Below are positions 33,492 to 41,893 of a stretch of 64,000 nucleotides of DNA, in pieces (within the stretch, counting starts at the first letter, position 1; every line of letters begins with the position of its first letter). The notes beneath the pieces were generated by a model. It was not told where the DNA came from. It worked only from the letters and a program-made list of their open reading frames with translations, and did no database searches. Location of the stretch: NCBI GenBank assembly GCA_963828415.1, contig CAWHEI010000003.1, forward strand, positions 248,001 to 312,000. Reading direction: 5' to 3'. The translations under genes and the position numbers were made by a program. Source of the DNA: Sva-07 sp963828415. GTDB lineage: Bacteria; Actinomycetota; Acidimicrobiia; Acidimicrobiales; Ilumatobacteraceae.

Positions 33492-33593
33492 GGTGGCTCC
33501 TTGTCGACCCAGTGACCGGCGGGTGCCGACCACGGTCTCGGAACCGTAGCGATCGGACAACGACCGAGTCGATTCCCGGTCGTCGACCGCGGG

Positions 33594-35789
33594 CTACAGG
33601 AAGATCAGGTCGACGCCGGTGCCGCGTGGGAACGTGGCGCCCGCCTGGATCTCTTCGCCGGCGACCGAGGCCGACACGAAGATTCCCTCCGTCGTGCCGA
33701 GCAGGCTGTTGACGGCGTACCCGGCGTCGGCCAACGTCGTTTGGGCGGCGGGATAGGTGAGCCCGGTCAGGTCGGGGAAGATCACCAGGTCGGGACCCTT
33801 CGACAGCTGGATCGTGACCGTGCCGCCGCGTTCGACTGGCGTCCCCGGCGCCGGCGCCTGGACGACGACGCGCCCGACCTCGATGTCGTTGCTGAACACG
33901 TCCTCGCCCTGCGCCGTGACGAGCTGCAGCGCGTCGAGCGCGGCGGTGGCTTCGGCGGCGGTCAGATTCACGAGATCCGGCGCAGGTCGCGGTTCGGGCC
34001 CCAGCGACGGAGTGATCACGATGACCGTGTCGGGAAGCACCTGGGCCCCGGCGGTGAGCGCAGCATTGCCCTGGACCTGCCAACGGATGACCGAGCCCGC
34101 AGGCACGTCCTCGGAGAACTCGCCTGGAGCCTCGGTGGCGACGAGCCGGAGCTCGGTGAGCGCGGCGACGGCGTCGGTCACGGGCATGCCGGTCAGCTCC
34201 GGCAACGTGCGGAGTTCGAAACCGTCGCTGACCACGATGACGAAGGTCTCGCCCTCGTCGAGCATTTCTCCCGCAACGGGGACGGTGCGGACGACGTGGT
34301 CGATCTCGGGTACTTCATCGCTGCGTTCCCGCTCGGTTTCGATCACCCAGCCGTTGCCGGCGATCTCGTTGAGCGCGACCGCCTCTTCGACGCCGGTCAG
34401 GTCGGGCACCTCGTAGGACTTGGTGCGCAGCAGCAACCAACCCGCATAGCTGAGCAGACCGATGCCGATGAGGGCGATCAGCCCGAACACGAGGTACTTG
34501 CCCCACGATCGCTTCGGCTTTTCCTCGTCGTACAGGATCCCCGACGGGGTCGGATCGATGGGCGCCACCGGCATCTCGGCGGTCGGTGCCGGACCCTCCG
34601 ACGCGGCCGCTGCCACGGGCTCGGGCTCGTTGGCCACCTGCACCGCACCGGTCGGAGGATCGGCCACGTCGGTCAGCAACAACAGCGGGAGGGCGGCGCC
34701 GAGCGGCGGATCGGCGGCGTCGATGACAGGTCCCGAATCGTCAGCATCGTCACCGTCATCTCCGGTCTCCGCCGTGAGGCCGTCCGACATCGACTCATCC
34801 TCCGATGCCGATTCGGCCTCCGGAGTCGTCTCGTCCTCGGCCAACGCTGGTGGATTCGGCTCGACGCGATGTGCGAGCGACGCCGCGAACAGACTGGTCG
34901 CCAACACCGGAATCGGCTCGGGCCTGGGCAGCGCCTCGGCGGCCGCCACCAGGGCCTGCGCGAACTCGGGCGCCGTCCATCGATCGTCCGAGTCGGGGCG
35001 GCCCCCGCGTTCGAGCACCGATGCCAGCGAGCCCATGTCGGCGGTGACCGGCATCAGTTTGCCGATGCGGCCCGCCAGCGTCGACACCGTGGAATCGCCG
35101 GCGAACGGCACCTTGCCGGTGATCGACTCGATCAGGCACAACGAGAGCGCATACACGTCGGTCTTCTCGTCGACGTCGAGGCTGAGCGCCTGCTCAGGCG
35201 ATGCGTACCGTGCGACGTGCGTTGCGACGGTCGCCGGCTCCTCCCAGGCCTCGGCGCCGAGCAGTTGCGCCATCGCGAAGTCGGCGATCCGCAACCGTGC
35301 GTCTTCGCCGAACACGAGTTTCGATGGTGTCAGCTCGGTGTGGATGATGCCGCGACCGTGCGCTGCCTCGAGTGCCCGGCAGGCTTCGAGGCCGACGACG
35401 AGTGCCTGCGACGGGGCGAGGAGGCGCCCTCGGTCGAACAGATCGCGCAGGCTGCCGCCACCGAGGTATTCGACGACCCAGTACAACGTGGACTCGTCGT
35501 CGAGCTCGGTTTCACCCCAACCGAGCACGCTGGCGATGTTGGGATGGTTGAGCGACATCGCCACTTCGACCTGCCGACGAAAGGCCTGACGGAACGCCGA
35601 CGTCACGGCGAGTTCCGGGCGCACGATCTTGACGGTCACCGGCCGGTTGTCGTCGGTGTCGATCGCCTCGGTGATCACCGTGTTCGCTCCGGCGTTCACC
35701 ACGTTCTCGATGCGATACCGGTCGCCCAGGACGCGGCCGACCAGCGTCGTCACACCAGTGGGGGTCGGGTCGGGTGTGTCAGGATCCAC
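33594..35789 (-). CDS. PASTA-domain protein kinase-like protein, probable pseudokinase
   Basis: About 731 aa: an N-terminal kinase-like domain (15-300), an acidic linker, one membrane helix (YLVFGLIALIGIGLLSYAG, about 430-453) and four extracellular PASTA repeats (for example VPDLTG, LPELTG, APDLVNL, FPDLTGL). The VTVKIV lysine is kept, but the HRDLKPxN loop reads HTELTPSKL: the catalytic Asp is Glu and the Lys and Asn are lost. DFG reads DFA, and the glycine loop is weak (NAGANTVI). PASTA domains bind muropeptides, so this may be a cell-wall sensor that signals by binding partners rather than by phosphorylation. The GTG at 35789 is leaderless by TAGCGT; starts further upstream (ATG 35840) are possible. 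Confidence 0.88.
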   Translation of the reverse strand: MDPDTPDPTPTGVTTLVGRVLGDRYRIENVVNAGANTVITEAIDTDDNRPVTVKIVRPELAVTSAFRQAFRRQVEVAMSLNHPNIASVLGWGETELDDESTLYWVVEYLGGGSLRDLFDRGRLLAPSQALVVGLEACRALEAAHGRGIIHTELTPSKLVFGEDARLRIADFAMAQLLGAEAWEEPATVATHVARYASPEQALSLDVDEKTDVYALSLCLIESITGKVPFAGDSTVSTLAGRIGKLMPVTADMGSLASVLERGGRPDSDDRWTAPEFAQALVAAAEALPRPEPIPVLATSLFAASLAHRVEPNPPALAEDETTPEAESASEDESMSDGLTAETGDDGDDADDSGPVIDAADPPLGAALPLLLLTDVADPPTGAVQVANEPEPVAAAASEGPAPTAEMPVAPIDPTPSGILYDEEKPKRSWGKYLVFGLIALIGIGLLSYAGWLLLRTKSYEVPDLTGVEEAVALNEIAGNGWVIETERERSDEVPEIDHVVRTVPVAGEMLDEGETFVIVVSDGFELRTLPELTGMPVTDAVAALTELRLVATEAPGEFSEDVPAGSVIRWQVQGNAALTAGAQVLPDTVIVITPSLGPEPRPAPDLVNLTAAEATAALDALQLVTAQGEDVFSNDIEVGRVVVQAPAPGTPVERGGTVTIQLSKGPDLVIFPDLTGLTYPAAQTTLADAGYAVNSLLGTTEGIFVSASVAGEEIQAGATFPRGTGVDLIFL

Positions 35790-35799
35790 AGCGGGCGAA

Positions 35800-35805
35800 A
35801 CGCTA
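35800..35805 (-). promoter_or_regulatory. Probable -10 box (TAGCGT on minus strand) of the PASTA gene
   Basis: TAGCGT on the minus strand ends 10 bases before GTG 35789. It is one of the longest spacings in the set. Confidence 0.4.
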
Positions 35806-35944
35806 TCGGGTGCGCAACTCGCGTGGATGGCGGGCATCATGGGAAACGTGACCGATCGAGTGACCGACCCCGATGCCGCAGAGGTCGACGGCGCTGTCAC
35901 CCTGGCGCACGACCACGTCGAATCGCCCGCCGACGGATGACGCT

Positions 35945-36442
35945 GTGGCCGACCGACCGAAGCGTCGGCTCGATCGAGGACTGCTGATCGCCAGCCTGGC
36001 GATTGCGCTCGGGCTGATCCTGGTCATCTGGGGATTCACCACCGCGCTCACCGGCGACGACGGGATCGACCGCCCCGATGCGATCGAGTCGGTGCAGCCC
36101 GTCGAGAACGCCGTGCAGGTGCTCCAACAGGAGCGTGTGGTCGTCGACCTCCAGCCCGGCTACGAGGCTCGTCTTGTCATCGACGGCATCGAACTGCCGA
36201 CCACGACGATCGGGCAGTCCGACGTCGACCCGTTCGAGCAGCCGGCTCCGGGCGAGCAGGTCGACCTGCCGACCACCGCCGTGTTCGATCCGGGCAACAA
36301 CGTGATCTCGTTCCAGCCGGTCGACGGCGCGCTGATCGAGTCGTTCACCGAGGGACTCCACGAGGTCCGCGTCATCTTCTGGAGGATCGAGGACGGTCCC
36401 GAGCAGGCCCTGAGCTACCGCTGGGAGTTCAACGTCATCTGA
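35945..36442 (+). CDS. Hypothetical membrane-anchored protein
   Basis: 165 aa. Basic N-terminus (RPKRRLDRG) followed by one membrane helix (LLIASLAIALGLILVIWGF), then an extracytoplasmic domain of about 130 residues rich in beta-strand pattern (ARLVIDGIELPTTTIG, NNVISFQPVDGALIESF, HEVRVIFWRI). No known family was recognised. The orientation suggests N-inside, domain outside. It is divergent from the PASTA pseudokinase, so a cell-envelope role and shared regulation are possible. GTG 35945 was chosen; the frame also has an ATG at 35873 that overlaps the kinase gene's upstream region. Confidence 0.72.
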   Translation: MADRPKRRLDRGLLIASLAIALGLILVIWGFTTALTGDDGIDRPDAIESVQPVENAVQVLQQERVVVDLQPGYEARLVIDGIELPTTTIGQSDVDPFEQPAPGEQVDLPTTAVFDPGNNVISFQPVDGALIESFTEGLHEVRVIFWRIEDGPEQALSYRWEFNVI

Positions 36443-36482
36443 CCGAGGTTCCCCGCGCCCGGTTCCCCGCGCCCAGGGCTGC

Positions 36483-36560
36483 GGGAACCAGGCTGGTTCC
36501 GCGAGGCCCGGGCTCCGGGAACCAGGCTGGTTCCGCGAGGCCCGGGCTCCGGGAACCAGG
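36483..36560. repeat. 34-bp GC-rich tandem repeat with palindromes
   Basis: GGGAACCAGG starts at 36483, 36517 and 36551; the first two units also hold GGAACCAGGCTGGTTCC, a palindrome, and GGCCCGGGC. Degenerate GGTTCCCCGCGCCC units precede it. It fills the gap between convergent genes and could terminate both. Confidence 0.85.
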
Positions 36561-36566
36561 TCGGGT

Positions 36567-38630
36567 TCAAGCGGGCGGGAGTTCGCCGGTGGCGAGGAGG
36601 TGCTCGAAGCCAGCGTCGTCGAGGATCGGCACGCCGAGCGTTTCGGCCTTGGTGAGCTTGCTCGCTCCGGCGGACTCGCCGACGACCAACGCGAACGTCT
36701 TCTTGCTCACGCTGCCCGGGCTCTTGCCACCGCGCGAGGTGATCGCCTCCTCGGCCTGCTCGCGGTTGTAGTTCGCGAGCGTGCCCGTCACCACGACCGT
36801 CTTGCCCTCGAGCGTCTGCGGCGTGGCGGCGCGAGCGGCTGCTGCAGCAAGGGCGGCAGCCGGATCACCGAAGTTGACTCCGGCGGTACGCAACCGGTCG
36901 ATGTAGGCCCGATTGGTCTCCTGGCCGAACCAGCTGACGATGGTGGTGGCGATCACCTCGCCGACTCCCTCCACCGCAGCGAGCTCCTCCACGGATTTCG
37001 ACACGATCGCGTCGAGCGTGTGGAACTCGTTCGTCAATGCCAGCGACGCGGCGGGGCCGAGATGACGCACACCGAGCGCGGTGAGCAACTTCGGCAACGG
37101 GCGTTGCTTCGACTTCGCGATCTCGTCGACCAGGTTCTGTGCGCTCGTCGGGCCGACCCGGTCGAGTTCGACGAGCTGCTCGACCGTCAGCGAGTACAGG
37201 TCGGCCGGATCCCGCACGAGCCCGGCTGCGGTCAACTTCTCGACCATCTGCTCGCCGAGGCCTTCGATGTCCATGCCGCCTCGGGACGCGAAGTACGCGA
37301 TCTTCTGGTCGCGCTGGGCGGGACAGTCAGGCGCGACGCAGCGGGTGTCGGATTCGCCTTCCGGACGCACGAGTGGATTGCCGCATCGCGGGCAGTGCGT
37401 CGGGAACACCCACGGCCGGCTGCCCTTCGGGCGGAGCGACAGCACCGGGCCGACGACCTCCGGGATCACGTCGCCGGCCTTGCGCACGACGACCGTGTCG
37501 CCGGGTCGGACGTCCTTGACCGCCACCTGATCCTGGTTGTGCAAGGTGGCCATCCCCACCGTCGAGCCGCCGACGAAGACCGGTTCGAGCACGGCGAACG
37601 GCGTTGCACGACCGGTGCGTCCGACCGACACCATGATGTCGCGCAGCAGCGTCGTGCGCTCCTCCGGCGGGAACTTGTACGCAATCGCCCAACGCGGTGC
37701 CCGCGAGGTGACACCGAGACGCTCTCGTTGCGCGGTGTCGTCGAGTTTGATCACCACCCCGTCGATCTCGTAGTCGAGGTCGTGGCGATGCTCCTGCCAG
37801 TGCAGACAGTGCGTCGCGACATCGTCGATCGTCGTGAAGGTCCGCACGTGGTCGTTGACGGCGAAACCCAGGCCGGCCGCGAAGTCCAGCATGGTGACGT
37901 GACTCGTGAACTCGGGGCCGCCGATCACCTCGCCGAGCTGGTAGCTGAAGAACGACAGGTTCCGGCTGGCGGTGATCGCAGGATCCTTCTGGCGGAGACT
38001 GCCCGCCGCCGAGTTGCGCGGGTTGACGAACGTCTTCTCCCCCGCCGCCACGGCGCGCTCGTTGAGCTGCTCGAAGCTCGAGCGGGTCATGTAGACCTCG
38101 CCGCGCACCTCGACCACCTCCGGCGCACCGTCGGGGAGCACGTGGGGTACGTCGCCGATCGTTGCGACGTTGGCGGTCACGTCCTCACCGACGCGCCCGT
38201 CGCCGCGTGTCGCCGCCTGCACGAATCGACCGTTCTCGTAGCGCAGGCTGATCGCCAGCCCGTCGAACTTCAACTCGCACACGAACGTCGGCACCGCACC
38301 ATCGAGACCCTTCGTCACGCGGTCGGCCCAGGCGCGCAACTCCTCCGCGTCCATCGCGTTGTCGAGGCTCATCATCGGCACCCGATGGGTGACCGGCGAG
38401 AAGGTGGCGCTGATCGCTCCGCCGACGAGACCGCTCGGCGAGTCGTCGCTGACCAGGTCGGGATGGTCCGCTTCGAGCTGGCGGAGTTCGCGGACGAGTG
38501 CGTCGTAGTCGGCGTCGCTGATCTCGGGATCGTCGAGCGTGTGATACCGCTCGTTGTGATGGGCGATCTGCGCCCGGAGTTCGTCGACCCGCACCGCCGG
38601 AGCGGTCTCGTCGTCAGGATGCTCGGTCAT
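36567..38630 (-). CDS. ligA: NAD-dependent DNA ligase
   Basis: 687 aa, full length. The adenylation domain contains the nucleophile Lys in CELKFDGLAISLRYE near residue 117. After the OB fold come a four-cysteine zinc finger (CPRCGNPL, CVAPDCPAQ, around 410-435), helix-hairpin-helix repeats (GLGEQMVEKL, GVRHLGPAAS, AVEGVGEVIA) and a C-terminal BRCT domain (TLEGKTVVVTGTLANYNREQAEEAI). It seals nicks during replication and repair and is essential in bacteria. The ATG at 38630 has TAGCCT 9 bases upstream. Confidence 0.98.
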   Translation of the reverse strand: MTEHPDDETAPAVRVDELRAQIAHHNERYHTLDDPEISDADYDALVRELRQLEADHPDLVSDDSPSGLVGGAISATFSPVTHRVPMMSLDNAMDAEELRAWADRVTKGLDGAVPTFVCELKFDGLAISLRYENGRFVQAATRGDGRVGEDVTANVATIGDVPHVLPDGAPEVVEVRGEVYMTRSSFEQLNERAVAAGEKTFVNPRNSAAGSLRQKDPAITASRNLSFFSYQLGEVIGGPEFTSHVTMLDFAAGLGFAVNDHVRTFTTIDDVATHCLHWQEHRHDLDYEIDGVVIKLDDTAQRERLGVTSRAPRWAIAYKFPPEERTTLLRDIMVSVGRTGRATPFAVLEPVFVGGSTVGMATLHNQDQVAVKDVRPGDTVVVRKAGDVIPEVVGPVLSLRPKGSRPWVFPTHCPRCGNPLVRPEGESDTRCVAPDCPAQRDQKIAYFASRGGMDIEGLGEQMVEKLTAAGLVRDPADLYSLTVEQLVELDRVGPTSAQNLVDEIAKSKQRPLPKLLTALGVRHLGPAASLALTNEFHTLDAIVSKSVEELAAVEGVGEVIATTIVSWFGQETNRAYIDRLRTAGVNFGDPAAALAAAAARAATPQTLEGKTVVVTGTLANYNREQAEEAITSRGGKSPGSVSKKTFALVVGESAGASKLTKAETLGVPILDDAGFEHLLATGELPPA

Positions 38631-38639
38631 CGTCGCCCG

Positions 38640-38645
38640 AGGCTA
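38640..38645 (-). promoter_or_regulatory. Probable -10 box (TAGCCT on minus strand) of ligA
   Basis: TAGCCT ends 9 bases before ATG 38630; a REP-like palindrome lies 24 bases further upstream. Confidence 0.45.
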
Positions 38646-38669
38646 CGACGTCAAGCCGCAAGCAGGCTC

Positions 38670-38702
38670 ACGTACACGTGGTGCCTGACACCGTTCGTAC
38701 GT
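38670..38702. repeat. 33-bp REP-like palindrome, copy 2
   Basis: Arms ACGTACA and CGTACGT around GGTGCCTGACACC. Its right edge touches the stop codon of the MetE-like gene, exactly as copy 1 touches the SDR stop. GCTC precedes both copies. Confidence 0.85.
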
Positions 38703-39748
38703 CAGGCGCCGAGGGCGAAGCGGGTCGCCGCCGACTGGTCCTGGACGCGCTTGCCGACCTCGGCAGTCAGCCGGGCGATCCGGCGCGCAACCGACACCGA
38801 GTGCAACGCCAGCCCGCACTGCGGCGTCACGAGGCTCTGGCGACGCAGCAGGACCGGGTCGCAGCCGAGCTGCACCAGCTTGCACCACACATCGCTCAAC
38901 GCGCGCCACTGGCGTTCCGAGGTCGAGCCGACCGGACCGTCGGTGGGGATCACACCCCAGGCGATGATGCCGCCGTCGGAGAGGAAGCGCGTCAGGTAGC
39001 CGACCCAGTCGACCAACTCGGTCGACACCGGCAGCGAGACGACGTTCGGGCCGGACGCCAGGAGGGTTGCGACGTCGCACGGCGCGCAACAATGCACGCC
39101 CGTGAGCGTGTCCGCGGGAAGGGCGGCCATCGCACTCGACATCCGATCGATCGCCTCGTCGGGCGGGATCGGAAAGCCCGGCTGCATCAGCTCGGCGAAC
39201 CACGGTTCGTCGAGCACGACCATCTGCTTGGAGTTCGGCAGGCCGGCGGTGACGACAGCCGACAGCGCCGACAATCGGTCGCGCACGGTGGAGAGTGCGA
39301 GATCGAACGCCGTCTCGCGGTCGAGACCGGCGCGATGGAGTGCAACGCCGAGCGTGACGGGTCCGACGAACTGCCACTTGACCGCGGCGCCGTCGAGGCG
39401 GACCTTGTCGGCAAGATCGAGGAACGATCGCATGCCGGTGAACGCCTCGTGCTCGATGTCGGTGGTGACCGTTGCGTGTGGCTTCACCTTCGCCGGGTCG
39501 ACGATGATGCTGCCGTCGGCGGCGAGACGGACACCTTTCACGCCGACCAGCGCTTGACCGAGCATCAGTTCGTGGTGCGATCGACGAGGTGTCGTGGGGA
39601 TCGTGGCGATGTCGAACTCGCCGATCGAGAACGCTGCGGCGGCCACGGGGTCGAGGTGCGGGAGGCTGCCGGCGCCGGCCGTGGCCCCGTCGGCGAACGC
39701 CGAGCGGGCAGGCGTCTGCGTGCGGACTCCGACCTCGAACTCGCTCAC
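38702..39748 (-). CDS. MetE/UROD-like methyltransferase-family protein
   Basis: 348 aa. The sequence resembles the C-terminal half of cobalamin-independent methionine synthase and the uroporphyrinogen decarboxylase-like fold: GSLPHLDP near the start, VKWQFVGPVTLG, and the zinc ligands His and Cys in TGVHCCAPCD plus the distal Cys in TPQCGLALHS. This suggests a zinc-dependent methyl transfer to a thiol; the acceptor is unknown and the folate-binding half is absent. GGGAGGTG lies 5 bases before GTG 39748. Confidence 0.8.
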   Translation of the reverse strand: MSEFEVGVRTQTPARSAFADGATAGAGSLPHLDPVAAAAFSIGEFDIATIPTTPRRSHHELMLGQALVGVKGVRLAADGSIIVDPAKVKPHATVTTDIEHEAFTGMRSFLDLADKVRLDGAAVKWQFVGPVTLGVALHRAGLDRETAFDLALSTVRDRLSALSAVVTAGLPNSKQMVVLDEPWFAELMQPGFPIPPDEAIDRMSSAMAALPADTLTGVHCCAPCDVATLLASGPNVVSLPVSTELVDWVGYLTRFLSDGGIIAWGVIPTDGPVGSTSERQWRALSDVWCKLVQLGCDPVLLRRQSLVTPQCGLALHSVSVARRIARLTAEVGKRVQDQSAATRFALGA

Positions 39749-39939
39749 GACACACCTCCCATCGGTGATCCCCCACAACTCTGCCAGCCCGGCGGGCGCC
39801 GAACTGGGACCTCTGCATCGTTCCACGCTGCGCGGGCAACGGCCGAATCGGTTCCGGGTGACCCTCGACACAAACAACGATGGACGACTTCACGTCTCGA
39901 TCGTGTTGCGCGCGGCTCCGAGCACGGCAGCCTGTGGGG

Positions 39940-40842
39940 ATGGCGACAGCTCCCGACGAACCGATCGATCGTCTTGCCCGCTTCACCCCGTGGGCGGCTC
40001 GGGTGGCGTGGATCGTGGTGGCGGTTGTCGGCGGGACGGCGATCGAAGCCGCAGTCGAGGGTCGGAGTTCGGCCGTGGCGTGGACGGCGGCGATCGGCGG
40101 TTGGGGTCTGTGGGCCGTCGCAGCGCTCGGCCTGGCGATCGCCTCGGTGTGGGCGCTCACGGTCGTTCGAGTCGTGACACCGCTGGGCATCGCGGCAACG
40201 ATCACCGCCGGAATCGGCGGTGCGCCCGCGGTCGACCTGTTGCTGCTGGGCACGCCGGCGATCGTCGCCGTCGCTGCGGTGATGACGGCGGAGTTCGGGC
40301 GACAGTGGGTGCAGGCATCGGCGTACGGCGACGAGGAGCGCTTTCCGTTGCGGTTCCCGGTGGGCGCCGGGCTGGCGGCGATCGTTGCCTGGGTCGTGTG
40401 GGCCCCGGCGTTGATCGCCGGACCGCTCCTCCTGGCGGCCCAGTCGTGGATCGTCGGCGTGCTGCTGAGCTTGCTCGCGATCGCGGGCGTCGTGTTTCTC
40501 GGCCCTCGGTGGCATCGGTTGTCGTTGCGGTGGTTCGTACTCGTTCCGGCCGGCGTGGTCATCCACGATCCGGTGGTGCTCGCCGACACGTTCCCGCTGC
40601 GCTCGGCCCAGGTGGCCTCGATCGGCCTCGCTCCGGCCGACACCGAGGCGGCCGACCTGACGGGACCGGCGAGCGGCTATGCCGTCGAGATCGCGACCAC
40701 CGAATCGGTGACCGCCGTCTTTGCCTTCACGCCGGCGGAACCGAACGGCAAGGCGATCCACCTGCGCTCGTTCCTGATCGCGCCGAGCCGACCAGGTCGG
40801 GCACTGCGATCAGCGCGCGCCCGCGGGCTCCCTGTCGCCTGA
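39940..40842 (+). CDS. Hypothetical integral membrane protein
   Basis: 300 aa with six probable membrane helices in the first ~205 residues (WAARVAWIVVAVVGGTAI, GLWAVAALGLAIASVWAL, two later pairs and ALIAGPLLLAAQSWI). A soluble C-terminal part of about 95 residues begins around RWHRLSLRWFVLVPAG and has no recognised family. It is probably cytoplasmic-side. It stops 4 bases from the convergent mnmA gene. Start ATG 39940 is tentative. Confidence 0.72.
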   Translation: MATAPDEPIDRLARFTPWAARVAWIVVAVVGGTAIEAAVEGRSSAVAWTAAIGGWGLWAVAALGLAIASVWALTVVRVVTPLGIAATITAGIGGAPAVDLLLLGTPAIVAVAAVMTAEFGRQWVQASAYGDEERFPLRFPVGAGLAAIVAWVVWAPALIAGPLLLAAQSWIVGVLLSLLAIAGVVFLGPRWHRLSLRWFVLVPAGVVIHDPVVLADTFPLRSAQVASIGLAPADTEAADLTGPASGYAVEIATTESVTAVFAFTPAEPNGKAIHLRSFLIAPSRPGRALRSARARGLPVA

Positions 40843-40846
40843 CCGG

Positions 40847-41893
40847 TCAGCGGCAGATGCCGCCGCCGAGCACCCGGACGTTCGTCGGGTCGTAGGCGAC
40901 GACGCTCTGGCCGGGAGCGATCCGGCGCTGCGGCTCGTCCCAGGTCACGACGATCGAACCGTCGTCGACCCGGTCGACCGTGGCGGACAGTGCTCGGCCG
41001 TGGGCGCTGCACTGCACGAGCACCTTGCCCTCGACCGGCGTGTCGACCCAACTCATCCGATCGACCACGAGCTCGTTGCGCAACAGGTCGGCGTCGGTGC
41101 CGACGGTGACGGTCGCCGAGGCGGTGTCGACGTCGACGACGTAGCGCTTCGGACCGCCGCCCGGCAGCCCGATGCCCTTGCGCTGGCCGACGGTGACCAA
41201 CTCGACCGACTCGACCTCGCCGACCCGGTTGCCGTCGGTGTCGACCACCGTGGCCGACCGGAACGGGATCCGGTCGCCCAGGAACGACGTGCGTCCACCG
41301 GTGGACGTGATGAAGCACACGTCCTGACTGTCGGGCTTGGTGGCCGTGCGCAGATCGATCGAAGCGGCGAGCGCTCGCAGGTCGGCCTTCTGCATCCCGC
41401 CGACAGGAAACATCGTGCGGGCGAGCTGCGCCTGGTCGAGCATGTGCACGACGTAGCTCTGATCCTTCGCCGTATCGGACCCGCGCTCGAGCGTGTACCG
41501 GCCGTCGGTTGTCCGCCCGATGTTGGCGTGGTGGCCGGTGGCAACCGAGTCGAAGCCGAGCAGATCGGCGCGCTCGGCCAGGCGAGCGAACTTCACCGAC
41601 CGATTGCACTCGATACACGGATTCGGTGTGACGCCACGAGTGTGCGCATCGACGTACGGGGCAACGACGTGCTCGTCGAAGTCGTCGCCGAAGTTGAACA
41701 CGAGGTGATCGATCCCGAGCTGCTGGGCGACCCGGCGGGCATCGTCGACATCGGAGACCGAACAACAACCGGTGTCGCTGTCGCCGCCCCACAGCTTCAT
41801 CGTGACGCCGACGACCTCGTGACCCGCCCGCTGCAACAACATCGCCGCGACCGACGAGTCGACGCCGCCGCTCATCGCGCACATCACTTTCAT
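40847..41893 (-). CDS. mnmA: tRNA-specific 2-thiouridylase
   Basis: 348 aa. The PP-loop SGGVDSSVAAMLL activates uridine 34 of Lys, Glu and Gln tRNAs with ATP. The two catalytic cysteines are in NPCIECNRSVKF and DSQDVCFITS, and the tRNA-binding ATGHHANI stretch is near residue 125. It receives sulfur from a cysteine desulfurase, and that gene overlaps the start by ATGA, so the sulfur donor and acceptor are co-translated. The C-terminal domain ends with the expected RIAPGQSVVAYD. Confidence 0.97.
   Translation of the reverse strand: MKVMCAMSGGVDSSVAAMLLQRAGHEVVGVTMKLWGGDSDTGCCSVSDVDDARRVAQQLGIDHLVFNFGDDFDEHVVAPYVDAHTRGVTPNPCIECNRSVKFARLAERADLLGFDSVATGHHANIGRTTDGRYTLERGSDTAKDQSYVVHMLDQAQLARTMFPVGGMQKADLRALAASIDLRTATKPDSQDVCFITSTGGRTSFLGDRIPFRSATVVDTDGNRVGEVESVELVTVGQRKGIGLPGGGPKRYVVDVDTASATVTVGTDADLLRNELVVDRMSWVDTPVEGKVLVQCSAHGRALSATVDRVDDGSIVVTWDEPQRRIAPGQSVVAYDPTNVRVLGGGICR

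Noticed and set aside
33741..35987. 748-codon open frame on the plus strand
   Set aside because: It is antisense to the PASTA-domain gene and has the Arg/His/Gly/Asp-rich composition of a high-GC shadow frame; other long antisense frames (3833-6253, 36600-38999, 44794-47193) were rejected for the same reason.
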